Below, piece after piece: positions 26,408 to 35,299 of a DNA stretch of 64,000 bases (position 1 is its first letter; each line of letters starts with the position of its first letter). The DNA is from an uncultured Rhodospirillales bacterium (GTDB taxonomy: Bacteria; Pseudomonadota; Alphaproteobacteria; Acetobacterales; Acetobacteraceae): contig CAIYSR010000011.1 in the NCBI GenBank assembly GCA_903928895.1, forward strand, positions 1 to 64,000, written 5' to 3'. The notes under the pieces were generated by a model. That model was not told the origin of the DNA. It did no database searches and saw nothing but the letters and a program-made list of their open reading frames with translations. Made by a program: the position numbers and the translations under genes.

Positions 26408-26736
26408 CCCCCCTTCCCGCCCCCCCGGCACGCCGTGACTGCCTGCGTCGCCTAGCCGTGCTGGGGCTGTTGCTGGCCCTGGCCGGATGCGATGCGACCG
26501 ACCCGTTCCTGCGGCCCGGGATGTGGCGGCCCGCCGGCATCAGCGACATGAACTTCGAAACCCAGGCCGCGGTTCCGGCCGACCTGCGGCGGGGCCGGGG
26601 TACCGCGACCGTGGATGGCGACACCGCCGCCGCGCCGGTCGATCGGCTCCGGCGCGACCGGTCACGGCCGCTGCCGAGCAGCGGCATCTCGTCGGTCGGC
26701 GCCAGTGGCGGCGCGGCGCCGGCCGGAGGCAACTGA
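26404..26736 (+). CDS. Small lipoprotein at the cpaD position (mini-CpaD)
   Basis: The 110-residue lipoprotein has the lipobox LALAGC (Cys29). It sits exactly where cpaD/tad lipoprotein genes lie, between the secretin and tadZ, coupled to both by overlaps (ATGA at 26404, TGATG at 26736). A short piece, NFETQAAVPADLRRGR, resembles the C-terminal N...Q.NLA..V..P.DL motif of CpaD, but the usual ~200-residue length is halved. The remainder is low-complexity and Ala/Arg/Gly-rich. It may be a reduced CpaD stabilising the secretin; homology is tentative. Confidence 0.7.
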   Translation: MTPLPAPPARRDCLRRLAVLGLLLALAGCDATDPFLRPGMWRPAGISDMNFETQAAVPADLRRGRGTATVDGDTAAAPVDRLRRDRSRPLPSSGISSVGASGGAAPAGGN

Positions 26737-27992
26737 TGTCCGGCGCCGAAGCCACCAGCCGCGGCGGCGATGCAGCACCCTCCGGCCGCCACGACCGTCC
26801 GGGATTCATCGCCTTCGTCGAGGACAGCGTGACCGAGACCGCCCTGCGCGAGGGGCTGAGCGAAGTCTCCATCGGAGACCTCGATGTCCGGCGCGGCGGC
26901 GTCAAGGCCGCGATCAGCACGCTGCGCAAAGCCGCCACCCCGCGCGTGCTTGTGGTCGATGTCGCCGGCGTGGATCAGCCGCTGTCGGCGCTGCATGATC
27001 TCTCTCTGGTCAGCGAACCCGATGTCCGCGTGCTCGTGATCGGCGAGCTCTCCAGCCTCGACTTCTACCGGGAAGTGACGCGCGGGCTGGGCGCGCTCGA
27101 ATACCTGAGCAAGCCGCTGAACCGGGACATGGTCGGCCGTCATTTCGCGCCCTTGATCGTGGGGCGGACCCCAATCCTGGAAACCGGCCAGGGCGGGCGC
27201 GTGGTGTCGATCACCGGCGTGCGCGGCGGCGTCGGCGCCACCACGCTGGCGGTCAATCTCGCCTATCATTTCGGCATCACCGCCGACCGCCACACCGTGC
27301 TGCTCGATCCCGACCTGCACCTCGGCACCGCCGCCATGCTGCTCGACGCGCCCGCCGGGCCGGGACTGCGCATGGCGCTCGAGAGTCCCGAACGGGTGGA
27401 CGAGTTGTTTGTCGAGCGTTCGGCCCAGCCGGTGTCCGGACGGCTGCATGTTCTGGCCGGTGAAATGAAGCTGGCGGACCAGCCGGACTACGCCCCTAAA
27501 GCGGCCGAAGCCCTGCTCGCGGCGCTCAGCCGGCGCTATAATTTCGTGGTCTGCGACGTGCCGTTCCGCCCGCACCCGCTGTTTCGTGATCTGCTCGATC
27601 TCGCCCATCAGCGGGTGCTGGTGATGGAACCGACCTTGGCCTCGCTGCGCGACGCGCTTCGCTTCCTCGCGCTGCCCCCGGGCCCGGCGCAGATCCGGCG
27701 GCCGGTGATCGTCCTCAACCGGCTCGGTCAGCCCGGCGGCCTCAGCCGACGCAAAATCGAAAGCGCGCTGAAGACCAAGGTCGACGTCGTCATCCCCGAT
27801 CTGCCCCGCGTGGCCGAGCTTGCCGCGACGCTGGGCGAGGCCTTGGCCAAGGATCGCAACGGGTTCCGCCGCGGCGTGGTGGAACTGGCGCGGCTGACGG
27901 CCTTCGTCCGCCTGCTCGACGCCGGGCTCGGCTCGCCCGCCGACGGCGCGCCGGAGCGCGGCGGTCTGTTGCGCCGTTTGTTCGGAGGATAG
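26736..27992 (+). CDS. cpaE: Tad pilus localisation ATPase (CpaE/TadZ)
   Basis: The 418-residue protein has an N-terminal receiver-like domain without the phospho-acceptor set and then a MinD/ParA-type ATPase domain with a deviant Walker A, GVRGGVGATT (161-170). The usual second lysine is replaced, as commonly seen in TadZ. LLDPDLHLGTAAMLL follows. It should place the pilus machine at a cell pole or site. The start at ATG 26736 overlaps the previous stop by one base; an in-frame upstream extension is noise. The next gene begins 2 bases after its stop. Confidence 0.88.
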   Translation: MSGAEATSRGGDAAPSGRHDRPGFIAFVEDSVTETALREGLSEVSIGDLDVRRGGVKAAISTLRKAATPRVLVVDVAGVDQPLSALHDLSLVSEPDVRVLVIGELSSLDFYREVTRGLGALEYLSKPLNRDMVGRHFAPLIVGRTPILETGQGGRVVSITGVRGGVGATTLAVNLAYHFGITADRHTVLLDPDLHLGTAAMLLDAPAGPGLRMALESPERVDELFVERSAQPVSGRLHVLAGEMKLADQPDYAPKAAEALLAALSRRYNFVVCDVPFRPHPLFRDLLDLAHQRVLVMEPTLASLRDALRFLALPPGPAQIRRPVIVLNRLGQPGGLSRRKIESALKTKVDVVIPDLPRVAELAATLGEALAKDRNGFRRGVVELARLTAFVRLLDAGLGSPADGAPERGGLLRRLFGG

Positions 27993-27994
27993 CC

Positions 27995-29401
27995 GTGCGC
28001 ATCGTGGCCCCGACATTCGGCCGGCGTACTCCCGGGCCGAGCATCACCACCGAACCGGCCATGCCGGCATCCACACCGGCCCCGGCCCCCGAGGCGGCGC
28101 CCGAAAATCCGGCAACCGCCTCGCTCCGACCGCTCGACAGCTTCGTCGCCGATCTGCGCACGCTGTGCCTGGCCAAGCTGGACCCGAGCGCGATCGCAAA
28201 CTCGCCGCCGGACGTGCTGGTGCCCGAGGTGGAGCTGCTGATCGCGGAGATCGCCAACGAGCGGCGCATCCAGCTCAATGCGCGCGAACAGCGCCAGCTC
28301 GCCACCGTGCTGGTCGACGACATGCTCGGCCTCGGCCCGCTGGAGCCGCTGCTCGATGACGAGACCGTCAGCGACATCATGGTCAACGGCCCCTCGATCA
28401 CCTTCGTGGAACGGCGCGGCAAGGTCTTTCCCGCCAACATCCGGTTCCGCGACACCGCGCACCTCCTCAACGTGTGCCAGCGCATCGCCGCCGCGGTTGG
28501 CCGCCGGGTCGATGAATCGAGCCCGATGGTGGATGCCCGGCTCAAGGACGGCTCGCGCGTCAACATCGTGCTGCCCCCGCTGGCGCTCGACGGCCCCTAT
28601 GTCTCGATCCGAAAATTCGGAAAGAAAGCCATCGATTTCAACAAGCTGGTCGAATTCGGCGCGATGACGAAACCGGTCGCGCGGATTCTCGAGATCTGCG
28701 CCCAGATCCGCCTGAACGTCATCATCTCCGGCGGCACCGGCTCGGGCAAGACGACGATGCTCAACGCCATGTCGCGCCTGATCGACAACGGCGAACGGAT
28801 CGTCACCGTCGAGGATGCGGCGGAATTGCAACTGCAACAGCCCCATGTCGTGCGTCTGGAAACCCGGCCGGCCAACCTCGAAGGCCGCGGCGAGATCAAC
28901 CAGCGCGACCTGGTGCGCAACGCGCTGCGTATGCGGCCCGATCGCATCATCATCGGCGAGGTCCGCGGCTCCGAGGCGTTCGACATGTTGCAGGCGATGA
29001 ACACCGGCCATGACGGCTCGATGTCCACCATCCATGCCAACAACACCCGCGACGCCATCACCCGCATCGAGAACATGGTGCAGATGGGCAGCATGGGGCT
29101 GCCGTTGGGCGCCATTCGCACCCAGATCGTCAGCGCGGTCGATATCATCCTCCAGGTCGAGCGCCAGCGCGATGGCGGCCGCCGCCTCACCCAGGTGACG
29201 GAGGTGGTCGGCATGGAAGGCGAGATGGTGCTGCTGAACGACATATTCCGTTTCCAGATCGAGAGCGAGGGCAGCGACGGCCGGCTGCGCGGCCACTACG
29301 AGACCGTGCGGGCGCGGCCCTCCTTCCAGTCGCGCATTTCCTATTTCGGGCTCGACCGCGCCTGGATCGAGGCGATCGAGGCGGCCGAGGCGGAGTCATG
29401 A
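27995..29401 (+). CDS. cpaF: Tad pilus motor ATPase (CpaF/TadA)
   Basis: The 468-residue secretion ATPase has Walker A GGTGSGKTT (246-254), the Asp-box region VTVEDAAELQLQQPHVVRLE, a Walker B-like RPDRIIIGEVRGSEAFDMLQ and the His-box GHDGSMSTIHANN. It powers both Flp pilus extension and retraction in the Tad system. The first ~45 residues are Pro/Ala-rich and disordered. GTG 27995 is preceded by GGAGG. It overlaps tadB by 4 bases. Confidence 0.95.
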   Translation: MRIVAPTFGRRTPGPSITTEPAMPASTPAPAPEAAPENPATASLRPLDSFVADLRTLCLAKLDPSAIANSPPDVLVPEVELLIAEIANERRIQLNAREQRQLATVLVDDMLGLGPLEPLLDDETVSDIMVNGPSITFVERRGKVFPANIRFRDTAHLLNVCQRIAAAVGRRVDESSPMVDARLKDGSRVNIVLPPLALDGPYVSIRKFGKKAIDFNKLVEFGAMTKPVARILEICAQIRLNVIISGGTGSGKTTMLNAMSRLIDNGERIVTVEDAAELQLQQPHVVRLETRPANLEGRGEINQRDLVRNALRMRPDRIIIGEVRGSEAFDMLQAMNTGHDGSMSTIHANNTRDAITRIENMVQMGSMGLPLGAIRTQIVSAVDIILQVERQRDGGRRLTQVTEVVGMEGEMVLLNDIFRFQIESEGSDGRLRGHYETVRARPSFQSRISYFGLDRAWIEAIEAAEAES

Positions 29402-30360
29402 ACAGTATCACCCTGCTCCTGCTGTTCGCGTTTCTCGGCCTGTCCGGCCTGGGGTTCACCGCGTTCCTGGTGGTCACCGGGCAATCGCGGCAGGAACGGC
29501 TGCGCATCCGGTTCCAGACCGCGACCGAGCCGCATGTCCGCATCCGCCGGCTCGAGACCCCGCGGCTGATCCGCCAGCGCGAGCCGGAGCGGGCAAATTC
29601 GGCAACCGACCGCGCGGCGCGGATTTTCGGCTTCGAGGCCGACCGGCCGGACCAGTACCCGGTGCAATGGTGGGCCGTGCTGCTCGCCGTGCTGGTGCTC
29701 GCGCGGGTGGTGGTGGGGGTGGCGGTCGGCATCGTCGGCAATATCGGCTGGTTCGCACTGCCGGTGTTCTGGGTTATGGTGAGCCGGACCCTGTTCGGCA
29801 TGATGGCCAACCGGCGGCGGCAGAAGCTCTACAACCAGTTCCCCGATTGCCTGTCGATGATCGTCCGCTCGGTCCGCGCCGGCGTGCCGCTGACCGAGGC
29901 GATCCGCATCGTCTCCAAGGAAAGTCCCCAGCCGTCGGCCGACGAATTCAGCCGTGTCGCCGGCGACCTCGCCATCGGCGTGTCGATCGCCGACTCCCTC
30001 AAGGCGATGGCCGATCGTAACCAGATCACCGAGTTCCGGTTTTTCGCCACCGCCCTGACCTTGCAGAGCCAGACCGGCGGACGGATCGGCGAGACCCTCG
30101 ACAATCTCGGCGGCATCGTGCGCAAGCGCATGGCGCTCAAGGCCCGCGGCCGCGCTTTGGCCTCGGAAGCACGCACCACGGCCCTGATCCTCGGTTGCCT
30201 GCCGCTGCTGGCGGCGGTTGCCCTGTATCTGCTCAACCCGAGCTATGTGAATATCCTGTTCGTCGACCCGTCCGGCCAGAAGATCCTCGCGGTGGCGGGC
30301 GTGATGCTCGGGATCGGCGCCTTCATCATGCGCGCGATCATCGAGAAGGCGCTGGCATGA
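29398..30360 (+). CDS. tadB: Tad inner-membrane platform protein TadB
   Basis: The 320-residue protein has N-terminal membrane helices (LLLLFAFLGLSGLGFTAFLV and a pair near WWAVLLAVLVLARVVVGVAV), a cytoplasmic GspF-like domain (QFPDCLSMIVRSVRAGVPLT, then a segment with GGRIGETLDNL) and C-terminal helices. It is a T2SS-F platform protein that works with TadC around the ATPase. It overlaps the motor ATPase gene (ATGA). Length is normal. Confidence 0.9.
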   Translation: MNSITLLLLFAFLGLSGLGFTAFLVVTGQSRQERLRIRFQTATEPHVRIRRLETPRLIRQREPERANSATDRAARIFGFEADRPDQYPVQWWAVLLAVLVLARVVVGVAVGIVGNIGWFALPVFWVMVSRTLFGMMANRRRQKLYNQFPDCLSMIVRSVRAGVPLTEAIRIVSKESPQPSADEFSRVAGDLAIGVSIADSLKAMADRNQITEFRFFATALTLQSQTGGRIGETLDNLGGIVRKRMALKARGRALASEARTTALILGCLPLLAAVALYLLNPSYVNILFVDPSGQKILAVAGVMLGIGAFIMRAIIEKALA

Positions 30361-30370
30361 GCATCGCGCA

Positions 30371-31318
30371 ATGATCATCAGCCCCTTCGCCATCCAGGTC
30401 GGCGCCGGCATTTCGCTCACCCTGTTCGGTATCGGCGGTCTGCTGCTCCGCCGTGTCGCGCGCGACCGGCGCGAAAATGCGCGGCTCAACGCGGTGACCA
30501 CCGGGCGCATCGGGCGGACCGACAAGCTGGAGAGAGCCAACAAGGCGGCGCCGCGGGACGCGGTGAGAATGCTGGCGGGGCTCGGCCAGAGCATTCTCAG
30601 CAGCGGCGTGGTGTCGGGCCAGACCGTGAGTGCGCTGCAACGGAGCCTGGAAGGTGCCGGGATCCGCAACCGCAACGCGGTGGGCGCCTTCGTCGCCGCC
30701 AAGCTGATGCTCGCGCTGGGGCTGCCGCTGGTGCTGTTTGTGCTGCTGCACAATGCCAGACTGAGCATGTCGTTGACCAACCTTCTGCTCGCCGGCAGTG
30801 CCATCGGCGGACTGCTGGCGCCGGACTACTTCGTCAATTCCCTGCGCGCCCGCTACCAGAAGGCGATCGCCGAAGGGCTGCCCGACACGCTCGACATGCT
30901 GGTGATGTGTGCCGAATCCGGCCTCAGCCTGGAGCCTGCGCTCCACCGGGTGGGGATCGAGATCCATGGCGCGCATCCTGCGATCAGCGACGAACTGCTG
31001 CTGACCGCCGGCGAGTTCCAAATCAGCACCGACAGCCATGCCGTGCTCGACAATCTCGGCGAGCGCACCGGCATCGCCCAGATGCGCCGCGTGGTGGCGA
31101 CGCTGCAACAGACCTTGCAGTACGGCACGCCGCTGAGCGAGGCGTTGCGGGTGCTCTCCGGCGAAATGCGGCAGGAAATCCTGACCCGGTTCGAGGAAAA
31201 GGCGGCCCGGCTGCCCGTCTTGCTGACGATGCCGATGATCATCTTCATCCTGCCGGTGCTGTTCCTCATCGTCGGCGGCCCCGCCGTGCTGCAGGCCATG
31301 CGGCTGTTCAGCAAATGA
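30371..31318 (+). CDS. tadC: Tad inner-membrane platform protein TadC
   Basis: The 315-residue GspF-domain protein is the partner of TadB. It has an N-terminal helix (VGAGISLTLFGIGGLLLRRV), a middle membrane pair (KLMLALGLPLVLFVLL), the domain core GLPDTLDMLVMCAESGLSLE with its Leu/Glu-rich follow-on, and a C-terminal helix (MPMIIFILPVLFLIVGGPAV). It starts 10 bases after tadB and overlaps tadD by 4 bases. Confidence 0.9.
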   Translation: MIISPFAIQVGAGISLTLFGIGGLLLRRVARDRRENARLNAVTTGRIGRTDKLERANKAAPRDAVRMLAGLGQSILSSGVVSGQTVSALQRSLEGAGIRNRNAVGAFVAAKLMLALGLPLVLFVLLHNARLSMSLTNLLLAGSAIGGLLAPDYFVNSLRARYQKAIAEGLPDTLDMLVMCAESGLSLEPALHRVGIEIHGAHPAISDELLLTAGEFQISTDSHAVLDNLGERTGIAQMRRVVATLQQTLQYGTPLSEALRVLSGEMRQEILTRFEEKAARLPVLLTMPMIIFILPVLFLIVGGPAVLQAMRLFSK

Positions 31319-32049
31319 GGACGGCCACAATCCGCCGCAGCGCTTTGCTGGTCTGCCTCGTCGCGCTCGCCGCCTGCGCCGGTCAGCCGGCGATGGCGCC
31401 CGCCGATACCAATCTGCGCATCGCCGATGCCGCCCTGATCTCCGGCTCCCCGGTGATGGCGGCGGAAATGCTGGAGACGATGCTGCGGGCCGATCCGCGC
31501 AATGCCGAGGCGCTGATCCGGCTGGGCCAGGCGCAGCTCATGCAGGGCAATGTGGCGGCGGCCGAGGCCGCCTATCGCCGGGCGGTCGCCGCCAATCCCC
31601 AGCATATCGAGGCCCGCATTGCGCTGGCCAAGCTGCTGCTCGATCGCAACGCCGCCGAGGCCGAGCCCCTCTTCGCCGCCGTCGTCGCCGCCGAGCCCGG
31701 CAACGCCGCCGCCCACAACAACCTCGGCATCTGCCGCGATATCCAGGGCAAGCACGAAGCGGCCCAGGACGCCTACCGCCGGGCGCTCGCGATCAACCCG
31801 GACCTGACCTCGGCCCGGCAAAACCTCGCCCTCTCGCTCGCCTTCAGCGGCCGCGCGGCCGAGGCGGTGGCGATGTTGACCGAGATCACCAACGCCGGCC
31901 TCGGCGGGCGGCGCGCGCGCGACAATCTCGCCGTCGCCCTCGCGCTGTCCGGCGACCTCGCCGGCGCAACCCGGGTGCTGCGCGAGGAATTGAGCGCCGC
32001 CGAGGCGCAAAAAGCGCTCGAAGCCTACCGCGCCCTGCGCGCGCCCTGA
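31315..32049 (+). CDS. tadD: TPR lipoprotein TadD
   Basis: The 244-residue lipoprotein has the lipobox VALAAC (Cys21) followed by about five tetratricopeptide repeats, for instance AEALIRLGQAQLMQGNVAAA and AAHNNLGICRDIQGKHEAAQ. TadD is thought to help secretin assembly and outer-membrane targeting. Coupled to tadC by ATGA. It is the last gene of the plus-strand pilus operon; a short GC hairpin follows it. Confidence 0.9.
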   Translation: MRTATIRRSALLVCLVALAACAGQPAMAPADTNLRIADAALISGSPVMAAEMLETMLRADPRNAEALIRLGQAQLMQGNVAAAEAAYRRAVAANPQHIEARIALAKLLLDRNAAEAEPLFAAVVAAEPGNAAAHNNLGICRDIQGKHEAAQDAYRRALAINPDLTSARQNLALSLAFSGRAAEAVAMLTEITNAGLGGRRARDNLAVALALSGDLAGATRVLREELSAAEAQKALEAYRALRAP

Positions 32050-32054
32050 TCCTG

Positions 32055-32069
32055 CCGGCCCCAGGCCGG
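32055..32069 (+). terminator. Short GC hairpin after tadD
   Basis: CCGGCC-CCA-GGCCGG lies six bases after the tadD stop. It has no T-run, so it is at best a weak or factor-assisted terminator. The remaining ~190 bases to the next gene show nothing else I can name. Confidence 0.35.
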
Positions 32070-32259
32070 AGCGCTCCACAAAACTCAGGACCCGATCGGA
32101 CACCGGCCGCGTGCAGATTTTTCGACGCGCGGAAAGAGTTCGTTCATCAAATTCGCGGAAACATGGCGTCGGTCGCTATTTTTGAGACAAGTCCAAATTC
32201 CGGACCAATCTCGCCTGTCGCGGCCGTCTTTCCGAGTCCTTTTCCACGGGAACACTGCC

Positions 32260-34008
32260 ATGAAACAGCCCGCGACGCTGCGTCCCTTCCAGACGTCCAA
32301 CACCACCATCATCCTGGACGATGACGAACCCGCTCCTCCGCCCCCGGTCTGGGCGGCCGAGGACCCCCTGATCATCGCGGCACCAGCCCCTGTGGCGTCC
32401 GCCTTCGCCGCCCCGGCCAACCCGGTCGGCAGCAGCGGCGACCGCGCCGTGCTGGGCGCCCAGGCGCGCACGGCCTATGGCGTGAGCGGCGCGGGCGTCA
32501 AAGTCGGCATTCTTTCGGACAGCTTCAATGTCCACGGCGGCTATGCCCTGGATATCGCCAGCGGTGCCCTGGCCGCAGGAATCCAGGTGCTCCAGGACGG
32601 CCCCGCCACCGGCGGCGACGAAGGCCGCGCGATGGCCGAGCTGGTGCACCAGGTGGCACCGGGCGCGTCGCTCGCCTTCTATACCGCCTTCCGCAGCGAA
32701 GCCGATTTCGCCAATGGCATCAAAGCCCTGGCCGCGTCCGGCTGCAAGGTGATCGTCGATGACGTCACCTACCTCGACGAGCCCTTCTTTCAGGCCGGCG
32801 GGCTGATCCAGAAGGCGATCGCCACCGTGGTGGCGCAGGGCGTCAGCTACTTCACCTCGGCCAGCAACGAGGGCACCAATTTCTACCAGCACAGCTTCGC
32901 CCCCATCGCCGCCGCCCTGCCCGGCCTCGCCGGCAACTACAAGGTGATGAACTTCGGCACCACCGCGGCGCCGAAAACTCTGCAAAGCCTGACCATCACC
33001 AAGGGCTCCACCGCCACCATCGACCTGCAATGGGACCAGCCCTTCGCCAGCATCGGCACCGGCCACGCCTCCGCCAACAGCCTCGGCCTGGTGCTCTACG
33101 ACGCATCGGGCAAGATCGTCGCCAGCGCCCTGGCCAACCGCACCGGCGGTGACCCGGTGCAGATCCTGAAGTTCACCAACACCACCGGGGGCACCGACTT
33201 CCGCCTCGGCATCATCGCCAACGGCGGCGCAGTTCCGCCAAACCTGCTGAAATATATCGTCTACGGTTCCGGCACGACCATCAACGACCCCAATGCCGGC
33301 ATCGGTTCCGGCACCATCATCGGCCACGAGGATATGGCAGGCGCCAACAGCGTCGGCGCCATCGCGGCCGCCAACGCGCCGGCGCTCGGCGGGAACGGCA
33401 AGATCGAGACCTTCTCCTCGGTCGGGCCAGGCTCGATCCTGTTCGACAGCAGTGGCAACCGCCTGAGCGCGGCCGTATCGGGCAACAAGGTGAATTTCAT
33501 CGCGCCCGACGGCATCGCCACCAGCGTGTTCAGCCCGTTCTATGGCACCTCGGCTGCCGCACCCGACGCCGCCGCCGTGGCGGCCCTGATGCTGCAAGCC
33601 AACGCCACCCTGACGCCGGGGCAAGTGACCTCCCTGCTCAGCGGATCCGCCGTCGCCGTGTCCGGGCCGAGCGGAGGCACCGGCGCCGGGCTCATCCAGG
33701 CGACCAACGCGGTGCAGGCTGCGCTCGCTGCCAAATCCCCTGCCCCGGCCCCGGCCGCTGCCTCGGTATCGCCGGGGTCGAAGAGTTCAACCGCCGGATC
33801 GGCGCCGGTGGCCCATGACTTCGCCGCGACCGTGGCCGCCGCCGCCGTCGACCCGACCATGACCGCTGATTTCTTCGCGCAGGTTGCCCCCGATATGCTC
33901 CCGCCGGACATGCAGCTGACCACCGCAACCGCCTTCGCGGTCGGCCATGCCCTCGGCGACACGCCGATGCTGGTGCTCGGCGATATCGTCGGCCATGCGC
34001 TGGCATGA
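32260..34008 (+). CDS. Subtilisin-like (S8/S53-type) protein with altered catalytic set
   Basis: The 582-residue protein has a subtilase-type core: VKVGILSDSFN (Asp87), ATGGDEGRAMAELVHQVAPG where the S8 catalytic His is expected, TSASNEG with the oxyanion Asn, and GTSAAAPDAAAVAALML with the nucleophile Ser431. The second-site motif carries Asp120-Glu121 instead of an HGT-like His, as in acid-type sedolisin-like enzymes. An interdomain insertion (~230-380) is beta-rich. No signal peptide is visible and the N-terminus is Asp/Pro-rich. The C-terminal ~150 residues are Ala/Pro/Ser-rich and could be a secretion tail. It follows the pilus operon; a functional link is only positional. Confidence 0.72.
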   Translation: MKQPATLRPFQTSNTTIILDDDEPAPPPPVWAAEDPLIIAAPAPVASAFAAPANPVGSSGDRAVLGAQARTAYGVSGAGVKVGILSDSFNVHGGYALDIASGALAAGIQVLQDGPATGGDEGRAMAELVHQVAPGASLAFYTAFRSEADFANGIKALAASGCKVIVDDVTYLDEPFFQAGGLIQKAIATVVAQGVSYFTSASNEGTNFYQHSFAPIAAALPGLAGNYKVMNFGTTAAPKTLQSLTITKGSTATIDLQWDQPFASIGTGHASANSLGLVLYDASGKIVASALANRTGGDPVQILKFTNTTGGTDFRLGIIANGGAVPPNLLKYIVYGSGTTINDPNAGIGSGTIIGHEDMAGANSVGAIAAANAPALGGNGKIETFSSVGPGSILFDSSGNRLSAAVSGNKVNFIAPDGIATSVFSPFYGTSAAAPDAAAVAALMLQANATLTPGQVTSLLSGSAVAVSGPSGGTGAGLIQATNAVQAALAAKSPAPAPAAASVSPGSKSSTAGSAPVAHDFAATVAAAAVDPTMTADFFAQVAPDMLPPDMQLTTATAFAVGHALGDTPMLVLGDIVGHALA

Positions 34009-34054
34009 CGGCTCGGGAGCGGGCACACTCAAGGCGCGATACGGAGAGTGCATT

Positions 34055-35098
34055 ATGGATCAGGACAAGCTGGCGCGGTTGCGGGCGCGCTACGCCCATG
34101 GGCGGAGCGACGAAGCGGAGGACCCCGATTTCCGCAAGGCAATCTCGCTGGTGTTCAAGCCCGACGGGCGGCGGGCGTTTCCCTATTCCGGGGTCTCCAC
34201 CCTGCTCGACGCGCCCTACCGCCCCGACGCCCCCGACCTGCCCGATTATGCCGGCCTCCAGGTCGCCCTCGTCGGCGTGCCGATGGACCTCGCCGTCACC
34301 AACCGCAGCGGCTCCCGCCTCGGGCCGCGCGCGGTTCGCGCGGTCGAACGCATCGGCCCCTATCACCACGTCCACCGCCTCGCCCCGCTGGCCGAAATGC
34401 GGGTCGCCGATGTCGGCGACGTCCCCTTCCGCAGCCGCTACTCGCTGCCCGACTCCATCGCCGACATCGAGACCTTCTACACGAAGCTCCACGCCGCCGG
34501 CGTCATCCCCGTCAGCGTCGGCGGCGACCACTCGATCTCCTACCCCATCCTGCGCGCCCTCGGCCGCGACCGCCCGGTCGGCATGGTCCATATCGACGCC
34601 CATTGCGACACCTCCGGCGAACTCGAAGGCAGCCGCTTCCACCACGGCGGCCCCTTCCGCCAGGCCGTGCTGGACGGCGTGCTGGACCCCGCCCGCACCA
34701 TCCAGATCGGCATCCGCGGCTCGGCCGAGATGCTCTACGAATTCTCCTACGTCTCCGGCATGACCGTCATCCACGCCGAGGAGATCGACACCATGGGCCT
34801 GCCCGCCGTCATCGCCAAAGCCCGCACGGTGATCGGCGACGGCCCCTTCTACCTTTCCTTCGACGTCGACGCCCTTGACCCCGCCTACACCCCCGGCACC
34901 GGCACCCCCGAAGTCGGCGGCCTCACCCCACGCGAAGCCCAGCACATCCTGCGCGGCCTCGCCGGCCTCGACCTCATCGGCGGCGACGTCGTCGAAGTCG
35001 CCCCGCAATACGACGCCACCACCGTCACCGCCCAGATCGGCGCCATGATCGCCTTCGAAATCATGGCCCTGCTGGCACTGCGGGCGCGTAAGTCATGA
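34055..35098 (+). CDS. Ureohydrolase, agmatinase/guanidinobutyrase-like
   Basis: The 347-residue arginase-fold enzyme has the manganese ligands in GGDHS, HIDAHCDTSG and SFDVDALDPAYTPG. The family releases urea from agmatine or other guanidino compounds. An N-terminal ~50-residue extension before the core (MDQDKLARLRARYAHGRSDE) is seen in some guanidino-acid hydrolases, so the substrate should not be assumed. ATG 34055 is preceded by GGAGAG. It ends in an A/T-hairpin repeat pair and converges with the MBL-fold gene. Confidence 0.87.
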   Translation: MDQDKLARLRARYAHGRSDEAEDPDFRKAISLVFKPDGRRAFPYSGVSTLLDAPYRPDAPDLPDYAGLQVALVGVPMDLAVTNRSGSRLGPRAVRAVERIGPYHHVHRLAPLAEMRVADVGDVPFRSRYSLPDSIADIETFYTKLHAAGVIPVSVGGDHSISYPILRALGRDRPVGMVHIDAHCDTSGELEGSRFHHGGPFRQAVLDGVLDPARTIQIGIRGSAEMLYEFSYVSGMTVIHAEEIDTMGLPAVIAKARTVIGDGPFYLSFDVDALDPAYTPGTGTPEVGGLTPREAQHILRGLAGLDLIGGDVVEVAPQYDATTVTAQIGAMIAFEIMALLALRARKS

Positions 35099-35107
35099 GA
35101 AGAAAGC

Positions 35108-35148
35108 GCTTCTTTTTTGAAAAAAAAGAAGCAAAAAAACTTTATTCG
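35108..35148 (+). repeat. A/T-hairpin repeat, copy a
   Basis: A perfect 11-base hairpin with arms at 35108-35118 and 35122-35132 (arms read GCTTCTTTTTT) is followed by an outer arm A7-CTTT-ATTCG to 35148. It lies 9 bases after the ureohydrolase stop. It is the inverted partner of copy b at 35251-35290: the outer arms of the two can pair over about 18 positions. Confidence 0.8.
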
Positions 35149-35250
35149 GTCAGTCTGGACGTGTTTTGGCGGCCCGCCACACCCCATTCGACCATGATAT
35201 CGGCGAAGCGAAAAACCTATTGCTTCGTCCTCCTCATCGGCCGACCCCAA

Positions 35251-35290
35251 CGAATAAAAGTTTTTTGCTTCTTTTTTCCAAAAAAGAAGC
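35251..35290 (-). repeat. A/T-hairpin repeat, copy b (inverted relative to copy a)
   Basis: The outer arm CGAATAAAAG-T6 (35251-35266) is followed by a perfect 11-base hairpin, 35267-35277 with 35280-35290. It lies 9 bases before the end of the minus-strand MBL-fold gene. Together with copy a it brackets ~100 bases in the convergent gap between two genes. Confidence 0.8.
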
Positions 35291-35299
35291 CCTTCCTTC

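Noticed and set aside
35101-35290. The A/T hairpins as ordinary intrinsic terminators
   Set aside because: In copy a the run after the hairpin is A, not T, in the direction of the ureohydrolase transcript. The inverted-doublet structure and the identical copies elsewhere fit a repeat family better, although a role at transcript ends is not excluded.
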